A DNA stretch of 64,000 nucleotides from Streptomyces sp. NBC_01264 (lineage in GTDB: Bacteria; Actinomycetota; Actinomycetes; Streptomycetales; Streptomycetaceae), in assembly GCF_026340675.1 (NCBI RefSeq), contig NZ_JAPEOX010000002.1:1612001-1676000 (forward strand). Direction: 5' to 3'. Position numbers and translations under genes: made by a program. Below the pieces are notes generated by a model. The model ran no database searches, was not told the origin of the DNA, and saw nothing but the letters and a program-made list of their open reading frames with translations. Shown here in pieces: positions 17,117 to 26,932 of the stretch (within the stretch, counting starts at the first letter, position 1; each line of letters starts with the position of its first letter).

Positions 17117-17626
17117 ATGAACACCTCACAGGACAACCACCTCACCCGTGTCGCCGCGCCCGAGGGCGTGGCCCCGGGCACCGGCTACCACCACGTCGTC
17201 TGGGGCACGGGCCGGTTCGTCGCCGTCTCCGGACAGTGCGCCTTCGACGAGAAGGGCGAGCTGGTCGGCGAGGGCGACCCCGCCGCCCAGGCCCGGCAGG
17301 TGTTCGAGAACCTGCGGCTGTGCCTGGCCGCGGCCGGGGCCGGCTTCGAGGACGTGGTGAAGCTGACGTACTTCGTCACGGACATCGCCCACCTCCCGGC
17401 GGTACGGGAGGCCCGCGACGAGGTGATCGCCCCGGACCGCCTCCCGGCCTCCTCGGCGGTCCAGGTGGCGGCTCTGTTCCGGCCCGAACTGCTGCTGGAG
17501 ATCGAAGCGTTCGCGGTCGTCCCGGAGCCGGCCGCGACCGAGTCGCCCTCCGAGACCGGGACCGGATTCCGGACCGGCTCCGCGGCCGGGTTCGGAACCG
17601 GCTTCAAGACCGGCTTCGCGAGCTGA
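17117..17626 (+). CDS. RidA family protein with repetitive C-terminal tail
   Basis: RidA/YjgF proteins hydrolyse reactive enamine/imine intermediates. The 169-residue product has the trimeric fold signatures RFVAVSGQCAFDEKGELVG, QARQVFENLRLCLAAAGAGFEDVVKLTYFV, and SSAVQVAALFRPELLLEIEAFAV; in classical RidA the active arginine is in the R-x-x-V/A-x-V segment, here replaced by SSAVQV, so enamine deaminase activity is doubtful. After residue ~140 a tail of about 28 residues with G-T-G-F-x-T-G repeats is added. It stops four bases from the convergent HEAT gene. Confidence 0.87.
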   Translation: MNTSQDNHLTRVAAPEGVAPGTGYHHVVWGTGRFVAVSGQCAFDEKGELVGEGDPAAQARQVFENLRLCLAAAGAGFEDVVKLTYFVTDIAHLPAVREARDEVIAPDRLPASSAVQVAALFRPELLLEIEAFAVVPEPAATESPSETGTGFRTGSAAGFGTGFKTGFAS

Positions 17627-17630
17627 CGCC

Positions 17631-18197
17631 TTAGGCGCCCAGCCCCCGCAGGGCCGCCGTCGCCGCCACGGCCAGCCGGGGGTGCGACTGGGCCCGGGTC
17701 AGGACCTCCCGGGCCCGCTCGTCCGCCAGCGCGCCCAGCCCCTCCACACAGGCCAGGGCCACCCGCCAGTACGGGTCGTGCGGCGCGAGCAGCCGCGACA
17801 GCGTGCGGATCAGGGCCGGGGCGGACTCCGGGGCGCGCAGCGCCGCCAGCAGCCGGACCGGGTGCAGGGCGTAGGCCGTGCGCAGTTCGTTGGTGGCCAG
17901 CGCCGCCGCCGCGCGGGCGGTGCGCGGGTCCCCGAGGACGGCCAGCGCCTGCGCGGCGGCCTCGCAGCGCGGCGGGTCCCGGTGGTTGAGCAGCAGGACC
18001 AGGGACTCGAAGGCGCGCCGGTCGCCGGCCAGCCCCAGCCGGTACGCGGCCAGCTCGCGGGCCCACAGCGGCAGCCCGGCGGAGGTGAGGGAAGCCGCGA
18101 GGGCGTCGCCGTCCGCCGCGAGCAGGGCCGCGTACTCCGCCTCGTACTCCGGTGCCTGCGCGGCTTCCGCCCGCAGGCGCTCCAACACGTCGTTCAC
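17631..18197 (-). CDS. HEAT-repeat protein
   Basis: A 188-residue all-helical protein made of HEAT/PBS-lyase-like repeats: LWARELAAYRLGLAGDRRAFESLV, PPRCEAAAQALAVLGDPRTARAA, LRTAYALHPVRLLAALRAPESAPALI and RVALACVEGLGALADERAREVLTRA. It contains no catalytic motif. Similar Streptomyces proteins are often labelled adenylosuccinate lyase in databases, but the signature of that enzyme is not present. The stop is four bases from that of ridA; both are convergent. Confidence 0.8.
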   Translation of the reverse strand: MNDVLERLRAEAAQAPEYEAEYAALLAADGDALAASLTSAGLPLWARELAAYRLGLAGDRRAFESLVLLLNHRDPPRCEAAAQALAVLGDPRTARAAAALATNELRTAYALHPVRLLAALRAPESAPALIRTLSRLLAPHDPYWRVALACVEGLGALADERAREVLTRAQSHPRLAVAATAALRGLGA

Positions 18198-18608
18198 CCG
18201 GCCACCTTAGGGGGTCTCCCGCCGTTCGGGCCGGGCCTTCGAACAGCCGGTTGATCGATGATCGATGATCGGTACATTTGGGCGGTACAGGTCACATCTC
18301 CGCGCTCTGGCGGACCAGTTACCAACGGGTTACTGTCCCTACAACACGTACGAGGGCGGCCTGGTGACGCAGCCACCTCGTACCAGTCGGTTCTGCACGA
18401 CCACCACCTCACGGCGTGACCCCGGGACAGGGCCTCCGCCGTTTCCGCCCTCAGGGCCGCTTCCCTCCGAGTCGCTTCCCTCCGGGAGTACCCGGAATCC
18501 CCGGGACGCCCCCCGGGCCTCTCCGCACGGCTTCTCCGTACGGCATCCGCGCGCGCCGTGCACTCCGCGCGCCCCTCAGTCGTCACCCTCTTCCACTGGA
18601 GTCCCGCG
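18198..18608. promoter_or_regulatory. Intergenic region with an 18-bp palindrome
   Basis: This 411-base region has no supportable gene and must hold the promoters of the divergent HEAT gene and the 3-hydroxyacyl-CoA dehydrogenase gene. AGTTACCAACGGGTTACT at 18317-18334 is an inverted repeat with one mismatch per half and is of the size of a TetR-family operator. Left of it (18250-18275) GATCGAT is repeated in tandem. From about 18415 the sequence becomes GC-rich with no clear signals. Confidence 0.45.
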
Positions 18609-20429
18609 ATGGACCTTCCGTCCACGTCCAGTCAGTCGTCCCCCTCCCGCCCCGCCCTGCAGACCATCGCGGTCGTCGGCCTCGGCACGATGGGCTCCGG
18701 CATCGCCGAGGTCCTCGCCCGGGCCGGCCGCGAGGTCATCGGCATCGACATCAGCGAGGCCGCCGCCCGCCGGGCCACCGCGGCCCTCGCGGCGGCCACC
18801 GCCCGCTCCGTCGCCAAGGAGCAGCTCACCGAGCAGGAGCGCGACGCGGTGCTCGCCCGCTTCCGCACCTTCTCCGAGCTGGGCGCCGCCGCCGACGCCG
18901 ACCTCGTCATCGAGGTGGTCCCCGAGTCCTACGAGCTCAAGCAGCGGATCTTCCGCGAGCTCGACGCGATCGTCCGGCCCACCGCGATCCTCGCCACCGG
19001 CACCAACGCCCTGTCGGTGACGCGGATGGCCGCCGAGTCGCAGCGCCCGGAGCGCGTGGTCGGCCTGCACTTCTTCAACCCGGTCACCGCGATGAAGCTG
19101 GTCGAGGTCGTCTCCAGCGTGCTGACGGCCCCGCCGGCCGTCGAGGCGGTCACCACACTGGCCCGCGAGCTCGGCAAGGAGCCCGTCGCGGTCGGCGACC
19201 GCCCCGGCTTCGTCGCCGACGGCCTGCTCTTCGGCTACCTCAACCAGGCCGCCGCCATGTACGAGTCGCGGTACGCCTCCCGCGAGGACATCGACGCGGC
19301 GATGAAGCTGGGCTGCGGCCTGCCGATGGGCCCGCTCGCGCTGCTCGACCTGATCGGCGTGGACACCGCCCGCACCGTCCTGGAGGCCATGTACACCTCC
19401 TCGGGCGACCGGCTGCACGCCCCCGCCCCGATCCTCGGCCACCTCTCCGAGGCGGGCCTGACCGGGCAGAAGTCCGGGCGCGGCTTCTACACCTACGAGG
19501 CCCCGGGCAGCCAGGTCGTCGTCCGTGACCTGCAGACCCCGCCGGACGGGGAACTGGTCCGGGCGAGCCGTCCGGTGAACTCGGTCGGCGTGGCCGGTTC
19601 GGGCACGATGGCGAGCGGGATCGCGCAGGTCTTCGCGCAGGCCGGCTTCCCCGTGGTGCTGGCGGCCCGCAGCCAGGAGAAGGCGGACGCGGCGAAGGCC
19701 GCGATCGGGAAGTCCCTGGCCCGCGCGGTGGACCGGGGCCGGCTGACGGCCGAGGCCGCCGCCGCCACCGTGGGCCGGATCACGGCGGCGGGTTCGCTGG
19801 ACGCCTTCTCTGACGTGGACCTGGCCGTGGAGGCCGTCGCCGAGGACCTGGAGGTGAAGCAGGAGCTGTTCCGGGCGCTGGACAAGGCCTGCAAGCCCGG
19901 TGCGGTGCTCGCCACGACCACCTCCTCGCTCCCGGTGATCGCGATCGCCCGTGCGACCTCGCGTCCCGAGGACGTGATCGGCATGCACTTCTTCAACCCG
20001 GCCCCGGCGATGAAGCTGGTCGAGGTGGTCCGGACCGTCCTGACCGCCGACGACGTGCACGCCACGGTCCGCGGGATCTGCGGTCAGGTGCGCAAGCACG
20101 CGGTGGACTGCGGGGACCGGGCCGGCTTCATCGTGAACGCGCTGCTGTTCCCGTACCTCAACAACGCGATCAAGATGGTCGAGCAGCACTACGCCGGCAT
20201 CGACGACATCGACGCGGCGATGAAGCTGGGCGGCGGCTACCCGATGGGGCCCTTCGAGCTCCTCGACGTGGTCGGCCTGGACGTGTCGCTGGCCATCGAG
20301 AAGGTCCTGCACAAGGAGTTCCGCGACCCGGGCCTGGCCCCGTCCCCGCTGCTGGAGCACCTGGTCGCGGCGGGCTGCCTGGGCCGGAAGACCGGCCGCG
20401 GATTCCGTGAGTACGCCCCCCGCCGGTAA
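18609..20429 (+). CDS. Duplicated-domain 3-hydroxyacyl-CoA dehydrogenase
   Basis: A 606-residue fusion of two complete 3-hydroxyacyl-CoA dehydrogenase units. Each has a Rossmann domain with G-L-G-T-M-G-S-G / G-S-G-T-M-A-S-G, the catalytic H-F-F-N-P motif (GLHFFNPVTAMKLVEVV; GMHFFNPAPAMKLVEVV) and a C-terminal helical domain (GDRPGFVADGLLFGYLN; GDRAGFIVNALLFPYLN). The enzyme reduces acetoacetyl-CoA to 3-hydroxybutyryl-CoA with NAD(P)H or works in reverse. Its place beside ccr and ecm fits the entry step of the ethylmalonyl-CoA pathway. The ATG at 18609 has GGAG nine bases upstream; an in-frame ATG at 18558 has none. Confidence 0.95.
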   Translation: MDLPSTSSQSSPSRPALQTIAVVGLGTMGSGIAEVLARAGREVIGIDISEAAARRATAALAAATARSVAKEQLTEQERDAVLARFRTFSELGAAADADLVIEVVPESYELKQRIFRELDAIVRPTAILATGTNALSVTRMAAESQRPERVVGLHFFNPVTAMKLVEVVSSVLTAPPAVEAVTTLARELGKEPVAVGDRPGFVADGLLFGYLNQAAAMYESRYASREDIDAAMKLGCGLPMGPLALLDLIGVDTARTVLEAMYTSSGDRLHAPAPILGHLSEAGLTGQKSGRGFYTYEAPGSQVVVRDLQTPPDGELVRASRPVNSVGVAGSGTMASGIAQVFAQAGFPVVLAARSQEKADAAKAAIGKSLARAVDRGRLTAEAAAATVGRITAAGSLDAFSDVDLAVEAVAEDLEVKQELFRALDKACKPGAVLATTTSSLPVIAIARATSRPEDVIGMHFFNPAPAMKLVEVVRTVLTADDVHATVRGICGQVRKHAVDCGDRAGFIVNALLFPYLNNAIKMVEQHYAGIDDIDAAMKLGGGYPMGPFELLDVVGLDVSLAIEKVLHKEFRDPGLAPSPLLEHLVAAGCLGRKTGRGFREYAPRR

Positions 20430-20625
20430 CCGGCGGCAGGCGCAGGAGCCCCAGGAGCCCCAAAGACAGGATGCGTGGGGAGGGCTGCTCGGGTCCGCCG
20501 GACCCTCACGGCGGACGAACCCTCCCGAGGAGCACTGTGTGCCCAGTGCCGGCCCTCCCCCGCATCCCTCCCCGTCCCACCCCCCTCGGGAGCGCTCTCC
20601 CGCGGGAATGAAGTACTTTCGCTCT

Positions 20626-21477
<852 letters not shown>

Positions 21478-21515
21478 GGCGACACGCCTGGACCCGTCCG
21501 GGCGACACATGTCAC

Positions 21516-21546
21516 AGCGGCCGCTCCCGTTCCGGGGGCGGCCGCT
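21516..21546 (+). terminator. Strong terminator after the TetR gene
   Basis: A 14-bp stem (one wobble) AGCGGCCGCTCCCG / CGGGGGCGGCCGCT with a three-base loop, followed by TTTCGTTTG. It isolates the TetR gene from the ccr operon promoter. Confidence 0.8.
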
Positions 21547-21636
21547 TTCGTTTGTCCGAGTTGCCCCTACTCGCGGGTAACTCTGATCGATCATCGCTCA
21601 TCCGTGCAGGTCAATCGGCAAATGAGAGAAAGTTTT

Positions 21637-21678
21637 GGCACCCGGTGCCTTGCTGAGTGACACGGGGTGCCATACGTT
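21637..21678 (+). promoter_or_regulatory. Candidate ccr promoter with overlapping palindrome
   Basis: TTGCTG (21650-21655) and TACGTT (21673-21678) are separated by 17 bases. GGCACCCGGTGCC (21637-21649), a perfect odd palindrome, ends where the -35 begins, and a further half-site GGGGTGCC (21664-21671) lies in the spacer. This leaves a leader of about 215 bases before the GTG at 21900; no riboswitch was recognised there. The rest of the 422-base gap (21478-21899) holds no gene. Confidence 0.5.
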
Positions 21679-21899
21679 GAATCTCGTCCGGATGTCCCCG
21701 CGGGCCGGCCCACTCGGCACGGAACGCGCCCCGGATGCCTGCGTCACCAGGCCTCCCGCACCGCCCCACCACAGGCAACGCGCAGCTCCACCCCAGCCGA
21801 ATCGACGGCGCCCCTCATTCATCGCTTCGCCGCTCAGCAGCTCAACGCACCCCGTTTCCCTCAGCGCACCCTCATCAGCGCACGGCCGGAGGCAACACC

Positions 21900-23237
21900 G
21901 TGAAGGACATCCTGGACGCGATCCAGTCGCAGGCCGCGACGGCCGCCGACTTCGCTGCCCTGCCGCTCCCCGACTCGTACCGCGCGATCACCGTGCACAA
22001 GGACGAGGCGGAGATGTTCGCCGGGCTCACCACCCGCGAGAAGGACCCCCGCAAGTCCCTGCACCTCGACGAGGTCCCGCTCCCCGAGCTGGGACCGGGT
22101 GAGGCCCTGGTCGCCGTCATGGCGTCCTCGGTCAACTACAACTCGGTGTGGACCTCGATCTTCGAGCCGGTCTCCACCTTCAGCTTCCTGGAGCGCTACG
22201 GGCGCCTCTCGGAGCTCACCAAGCGCCACGACCTGCCGTACCACATCATCGGCTCCGACCTCGCGGGCGTCGTCCTGCGCACCGGCCCCGGCGTCAACGC
22301 CTGGAAGCCGGGCGACGAGGTCGTCGCACACTGCCTGTCGGTCGAGCTGGAGTCCTCGGACGGCCACAACGACACGATGCTCGACCCCGAGCAGCGCATC
22401 TGGGGCTTCGAGACCAACTTCGGCGGCCTGGCGGAGATCGCACTGGTCAAGTCGAACCAGCTGATGCCCAAGCCCGACCACCTCAGCTGGGAGGAGGCCG
22501 CCTCCCCCGGTCTGGTCAACTCCACCGCGTACCGCCAGCTGGTCTCCCGCAACGGCGCCGGCATGAAGCAGGGCGACAACGTCCTGATCTGGGGCGCCAG
22601 CGGCGGACTCGGCTCGTACGCCACCCAGTTCGCGCTGGCCGGCGGCGCCAACCCGATCTGCGTGGTCTCCTCCCCGGAGAAGGCCGACATCTGCCGGGCC
22701 ATGGGCGCGACGGCGGTCATCGACCGCAACGCCGAGGGCTACAAGTTCTGGAAGGACGAGCACACCCAGGACCCGAAGGAGTGGAAGCGCTTCGGCAAGC
22801 GCATCCGCGAGCTCACCGGCGGCGAGGACATCGACATCGTCTTCGAGCACCCGGGCCGCGAGACCTTCGGCGCGAGCGTCTACGTCACGCGCAAGGGCGG
22901 CACCATCACCACCTGCGCCTCGACCTCGGGCTACATGCACGAGTACGACAACCGCTACCTGTGGATGTCCCTGAAGAAGATCATCGGCTCGCACTTCGCG
23001 AACTACCGCGAGGCCTGGGAGGCCAACCGCCTGATCTCGAAGGGCAAGATCCACCCCACCCTGTCGCGGGTCTACTCCCTGGAGGAGACCGGCCAGGCGG
23101 CCTACGACGTCCACCGCAACCTCCACCAGGGCAAGGTCGGCGTGCTCTGCCTGTCCCCCGAGGAGGGCCTCGGCGTCCGGGACCACGAGATGCGGGCGAC
23201 GCACCTCGACGCGATCAACCGCTTCCGCAACATCTGA
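21900..23237 (+). CDS. ccr: Crotonyl-CoA carboxylase/reductase
   Basis: Reductively carboxylates crotonyl-CoA with NADPH and CO2 to (2S)-ethylmalonyl-CoA; central to the ethylmalonyl-CoA pathway and source of ethylmalonyl extender units. The 445-residue MDR-fold enzyme has the N-terminal catalytic domain (SSVNYNSVWTSIFEP with the CO2-site asparagine; IWGFETNFGG with the phenylalanine-glutamate pair) and the NADPH Rossmann domain (IWGASGGLGSYATQFAL). The CO2-site histidine is in IGSHFANYREAWEAN. The GTG at 21900 has GGAGG 10 bases upstream; an earlier in-frame ATG would add unrelated residues. First gene of the ccr-ecm-mcl-mch-mcd operon. Confidence 0.97.
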   Translation: MKDILDAIQSQAATAADFAALPLPDSYRAITVHKDEAEMFAGLTTREKDPRKSLHLDEVPLPELGPGEALVAVMASSVNYNSVWTSIFEPVSTFSFLERYGRLSELTKRHDLPYHIIGSDLAGVVLRTGPGVNAWKPGDEVVAHCLSVELESSDGHNDTMLDPEQRIWGFETNFGGLAEIALVKSNQLMPKPDHLSWEEAASPGLVNSTAYRQLVSRNGAGMKQGDNVLIWGASGGLGSYATQFALAGGANPICVVSSPEKADICRAMGATAVIDRNAEGYKFWKDEHTQDPKEWKRFGKRIRELTGGEDIDIVFEHPGRETFGASVYVTRKGGTITTCASTSGYMHEYDNRYLWMSLKKIIGSHFANYREAWEANRLISKGKIHPTLSRVYSLEETGQAAYDVHRNLHQGKVGVLCLSPEEGLGVRDHEMRATHLDAINRFRNI

Positions 23238-23268
23238 GAACCCTCAAAGGCCAAAGGGACAGCCTGAG

Positions 23269-25365
23269 ATGACAGAGCGCCAGAAGGACCGTCCGTGGCT
23301 CATGCGGACGTACGCCGGCCACTCCACGGCCGAGGCGTCCAACGAGCTGTACCGCCGCAACCTCGCCAAGGGCCAGACCGGCCTGTCGGTCGCGTTCGAC
23401 CTGCCGACGCAGACCGGTTACGACCCCGACCACATCCTCGCCCGCGGCGAGGTCGGCCGGGTCGGGGTCCCGGTCTCCCATCTGGGCGACATGCGGCGGC
23501 TGTTCCAGGACATCCCCCTGGAGCAGATGAACACCTCGATGACGATCAACGCCACCGCCATGTGGCTGCTGGCGCTCTACCAGGTGGCCGCCGAGGAGCA
23601 GGGCGCGGACATCGCCCAGCTCCAGGGCACCACCCAGAACGACATCGTCAAGGAGTACCTCTCGCGCGGGACGCACGTCTTCCCGCCGGGACCGTCCCTC
23701 CGCCTGACGACGGACATGATCGCGTACACGGTCAACCACATCCCGAAGTGGAACCCGATCAACATCTGCAGCTACCACCTGCAGGAGGCCGGGGCCACGC
23801 CGGTCCAGGAGATCTCGTACGCGATGTCCACGGCCATCGCGGTCCTGGACTCGGTGCGCGACTCGGGCCAGGTCCCGCCGGAGCGGTTCGGCGAGGTCGT
23901 CGCCCGGATCTCCTTCTTCGTGAACGCGGGCGTCCGCTTCATCGAGGAGATGTGCAAGATGCGCGCCTTCGGCCGCATCTGGGACCAGGTCACCCGCGAG
24001 CGCTACGGCATCGAGAACGACAAGCAGCGCCGCTTCCGGTACGGGGTCCAGGTCAACTCCCTGGGCCTGACCGAGGCGCAGCCGGAGAACAACGTCCAGC
24101 GGATCGTGCTGGAGATGCTCGCGGTGACCCTCTCCAAGGACGCCCGCGCCCGCGCCGTGCAGCTGCCCGCCTGGAACGAGGCGCTGGGCCTGCCCCGGCC
24201 CTGGGACCAGCAGTGGTCGCTGCGCATCCAGCAGGTCCTGGCCCACGAGAGCGACCTGCTGGAGTACGAGGACATCTTCGCCGGCTCGCACGTGATCGAG
24301 GCCAAGGTCGAGTCCCTGGTGGCCGAGTGCCTGGCCGAGATCGACCGGATCCAGGAGATGGGCGGCGCGATGGCGGCCGTCGAGTCCGGGTACCTCAAGG
24401 GCGAGCTGGTCTCCTCGCACGCCGCGCGGCGGGCCCGGATCGAGGACGGCCAGGACAAGATCGTCGGCGTCAACTGCTTCCAGCAGACCGAGGAGAACCC
24501 GCTCACCGCGGACCTCGACGGCGCCATCATGACAGTGGACGGGGCCCTGGAGGCGCAGACCGTCGAGCGCATCGGCCGCTGGAAGGCCGAGCGCCAGGAG
24601 TCCTCGGACCGGCAGGGCGGCGGCGACCCGTTCGTCTTCCCCACGGTCATGCAGGCCCTGGACCGGCTCAAGGAGGCCGCCGCCGGGGACGAGAACCTGA
24701 TGGAGGCCACCCTGGAGTGCGCCCGCGCCGGTGTCACCACCGGCGAGTGGGCGGGCGCGCTGCGCGAGGTTTTCGGCGAGTTCCGGGCACCGACCGGGGT
24801 CTCCTCGGCCCCGGTGGCCGTGACCGCCGAGGAGGGGACCCCCATGGCCCTCGTCCGCGCGAAGGTCTCCCGTACGGCCGAGGACCTCGGCTCCGGCCGG
24901 CTGCGCCTGCTGGTCGGCAAGCCCGGCCTGGACGGGCACTCCAACGGCGCCGAGCAGATCGCCGTACGGGCCCGCGACGCCGGCTTCGAGGTGGTCTACC
25001 AGGGCATCCGGCTCACCCCCGAGGAGATCTCCTCGGCGGCCCTGGCCGAGGACGTGCACTGCGTGGGACTGTCCATCCTGTCCGGCTCGCACAGCGCGCT
25101 GGTTCCCGACGTACTGGAACGGCTGCGCGCGGCGGGGGCGGGTGACATCCCCGTCGTCCTCGGAGGCATCATTCCGAATGCCGACGCCGTGGCGCTGAAG
25201 GAGGCCGGGGTGGCGGCGGTCTTCACCCCGAAGGACTTCGGCATCACGGAGATCATCGGCCGTATCGTCGACGAGATCCGCAAGGCCAACAAGCTCCACC
25301 CGCTCGGCGACGCCGACGAGATTCTCGACACTGACACCCTTGCAAGCACGGAGGTCCCCGCATGA
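23269..25365 (+). CDS. ecm: Ethylmalonyl-CoA mutase (MeaA-type)
   Basis: Coenzyme B12-dependent isomerisation of (2R)-ethylmalonyl-CoA to methylsuccinyl-CoA. The 698-residue single-chain enzyme has an N-terminal TIM-barrel substrate domain (MRTYAGHSTAEASNELYRRN, FDLPTQTGYDPDH, GTTQNDIVKEYLSRGT, YHLQEAGATPVQEI) and a C-terminal B12-binding domain from about residue 550 with KPGLDGHSNGAEQIAVRAR (D-x-H-x-x-G lower axial histidine), LSILSGSH and VVLGGIIP. Length and sequence match MeaA rather than methylmalonyl-CoA mutase large subunits. It follows ccr by 31 bases and overlaps the lyase gene by four (ATGA). Confidence 0.96.
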   Translation: MTERQKDRPWLMRTYAGHSTAEASNELYRRNLAKGQTGLSVAFDLPTQTGYDPDHILARGEVGRVGVPVSHLGDMRRLFQDIPLEQMNTSMTINATAMWLLALYQVAAEEQGADIAQLQGTTQNDIVKEYLSRGTHVFPPGPSLRLTTDMIAYTVNHIPKWNPINICSYHLQEAGATPVQEISYAMSTAIAVLDSVRDSGQVPPERFGEVVARISFFVNAGVRFIEEMCKMRAFGRIWDQVTRERYGIENDKQRRFRYGVQVNSLGLTEAQPENNVQRIVLEMLAVTLSKDARARAVQLPAWNEALGLPRPWDQQWSLRIQQVLAHESDLLEYEDIFAGSHVIEAKVESLVAECLAEIDRIQEMGGAMAAVESGYLKGELVSSHAARRARIEDGQDKIVGVNCFQQTEENPLTADLDGAIMTVDGALEAQTVERIGRWKAERQESSDRQGGGDPFVFPTVMQALDRLKEAAAGDENLMEATLECARAGVTTGEWAGALREVFGEFRAPTGVSSAPVAVTAEEGTPMALVRAKVSRTAEDLGSGRLRLLVGKPGLDGHSNGAEQIAVRARDAGFEVVYQGIRLTPEEISSAALAEDVHCVGLSILSGSHSALVPDVLERLRAAGAGDIPVVLGGIIPNADAVALKEAGVAAVFTPKDFGITEIIGRIVDEIRKANKLHPLGDADEILDTDTLASTEVPA

Positions 25366-26336
25366 CCACGCCCTCTTCCCCGGTCAACCGGCTGCGGCCG
25401 CGCCGCTCCTGCCTCGCGGTGCCGGGTTCCAACCCCCGGTTCCTGGAGAAGGCCCAGGGCCTGCCGGCCGACCAGGTCTTCCTCGACCTGGAGGACGCCT
25501 GCGCCCCGCTCGCCAAGGAGGGCGCCCGCCACACGATCGTGGAGGCGCTGAACCAGGGTGACTGGACCGGCAAGACCCGCGTGGTGCGCGTCAACGACTG
25601 GACCACGCACTGGACGTACCGCGACGTGATCACGGTCGTCGAGGGCGCCGGCCAGAACCTCGACTGCATCATGCTGCCGAAGGTCCAGGACGCCCAGCAG
25701 GTCGTGGCGCTCGACCTCCTCCTGACGCAGATCGAGAAGACGATGGGCTTCGAGGTCGGCAAGATCGGCATCGAGGCACAGATCGAGAACGCCAAGGGCC
25801 TGGTGAACGTCGACGAGATCGCCGCCGCCTCGCCGCGGCTGGAGACCATCATCTTCGGGCCGGCCGACTTCATGGCCTCCATCAACATGAAGTCCCTGGT
25901 CGTGGGCATGCAGCCGCCCGGCTACGGCGCGGACGCCTACCACTACATCCTGATGCGGATCCTGATGGCGGCCCGCATGCACGACCTCCAGGCGATCGAC
26001 GGCCCCTTCCTCCAGATCAAGAACGTGGACGGCTACCGCGAGGTCGCCGGGCGCGCGGCGGCCCTGGGCTTCGACGGCAAGTGGGTGCTGCACCCCGGCC
26101 AGGTCGACGCGGCCAACGAGGTCTTCTCCCCCTCCCAGGAGGACTACGACCACGCCGAGCTGATCCTCGACGCGTACGACTGGTGCACCTCCGAGGCCGG
26201 CGGCAAGAAGGGCTCGGCGATGCTCGGCGACGAGATGATCGACGAGGCCAGCCGCAAGATGGCGCTGGTCATCTCGGGCAAGGGCCGCGCGGCGGGCATG
26301 CGCCGGACGTCGAAGTTCGAGGCCCCGAGCGCCTGA
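25362..26336 (+). CDS. mcl: Malyl-CoA/beta-methylmalyl-CoA lyase (HpcH/HpaI-CitE family)
   Basis: Cleaves beta-methylmalyl-CoA into glyoxylate and propionyl-CoA (and can condense acetyl-CoA with glyoxylate). The 324-residue CitE-fold protein has the metal site in QVFLDLEDACAPLAK, IEAQIENAKGLVNVDEIA (glutamate ligand) and IFGPADFMASI (aspartate), plus the C-terminal lid KWVLHPGQVDAAN. Its start overlaps the ecm stop as ATGA. The residue W/H-rich insert NDWTTHWTYRDV is usual for this group. It completes the carbon-carbon cleavage step of the pathway encoded here. Confidence 0.95.
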   Translation: MTTPSSPVNRLRPRRSCLAVPGSNPRFLEKAQGLPADQVFLDLEDACAPLAKEGARHTIVEALNQGDWTGKTRVVRVNDWTTHWTYRDVITVVEGAGQNLDCIMLPKVQDAQQVVALDLLLTQIEKTMGFEVGKIGIEAQIENAKGLVNVDEIAAASPRLETIIFGPADFMASINMKSLVVGMQPPGYGADAYHYILMRILMAARMHDLQAIDGPFLQIKNVDGYREVAGRAAALGFDGKWVLHPGQVDAANEVFSPSQEDYDHAELILDAYDWCTSEAGGKKGSAMLGDEMIDEASRKMALVISGKGRAAGMRRTSKFEAPSA

Positions 26337-26415
26337 GGCGATCCCGCAGCGTCGGGCGCACCCATCCCCCGTCCCGGGTCCGCAGGACCCGGGCGAGCAC
26401 CCCGGAGGGGTCACC

Positions 26416-26928
26416 ATGCAGTTTGGCCGCACCTACGAAGAGTTCACCCCCGGCGACGTCTACAAGCACTGGCCCGGGAAGACGGTCACCGAGTACGACG
26501 ACCACCTCTTCTGTCTGCTGACCATGAACCACCACCCGCTCCACATGGACAGCAACTACGCGGAGAACACGACCGACTTCGGCAAGAACGTGGTCGTGGG
26601 CAACTACATCTACTCGCTGCTGCTGGGCATGTCGGTCCCGGACGTCTCCGGCAAGGCCATCGCCAACCTGGAGATCGAGTCCCTGCGGCACGTGGCGCCG
26701 ACCTTCCACGGCGACACCATCTACGGCGAGACCACGGTCCTCGACAAGACCCCGTCGAAGTCGAAGAACGACCGCGGCATCGTCTACGTGGAGACCAAGG
26801 GCTACAAGCAGGACGGCACCCTCGTCTGCGTCTTCCGGCGCAAGGTGATGGTCCCGACCGAGACGTACATCAAGGAGCGCGGCGGCGAGCAGCCCGGCCG
26901 CCCCACGCTGAAGGAACAGGGGAAGTAG
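26416..26928 (+). CDS. mch: Mesaconyl-CoA hydratase (MaoC-like)
   Basis: A 170-residue single hot-dog hydratase with the R-hydratase motif: FCLLTMNHHPLHMDSNYAENT (catalytic D/H pair and N) and NVVVGNYIYSLLLGMSVPDV. It interconverts mesaconyl-CoA and beta-methylmalyl-CoA, feeding the lyase encoded upstream. Many characterised Mch proteins are larger double-domain forms; the short MaoC form beside ecm and mcl is the usual actinobacterial arrangement. GGAGGGG precedes the ATG. It is 79 bases after mcl and only four before mcd. Confidence 0.88.
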   Translation: MQFGRTYEEFTPGDVYKHWPGKTVTEYDDHLFCLLTMNHHPLHMDSNYAENTTDFGKNVVVGNYIYSLLLGMSVPDVSGKAIANLEIESLRHVAPTFHGDTIYGETTVLDKTPSKSKNDRGIVYVETKGYKQDGTLVCVFRRKVMVPTETYIKERGGEQPGRPTLKEQGK

Positions 26929-26932
26929 AACC

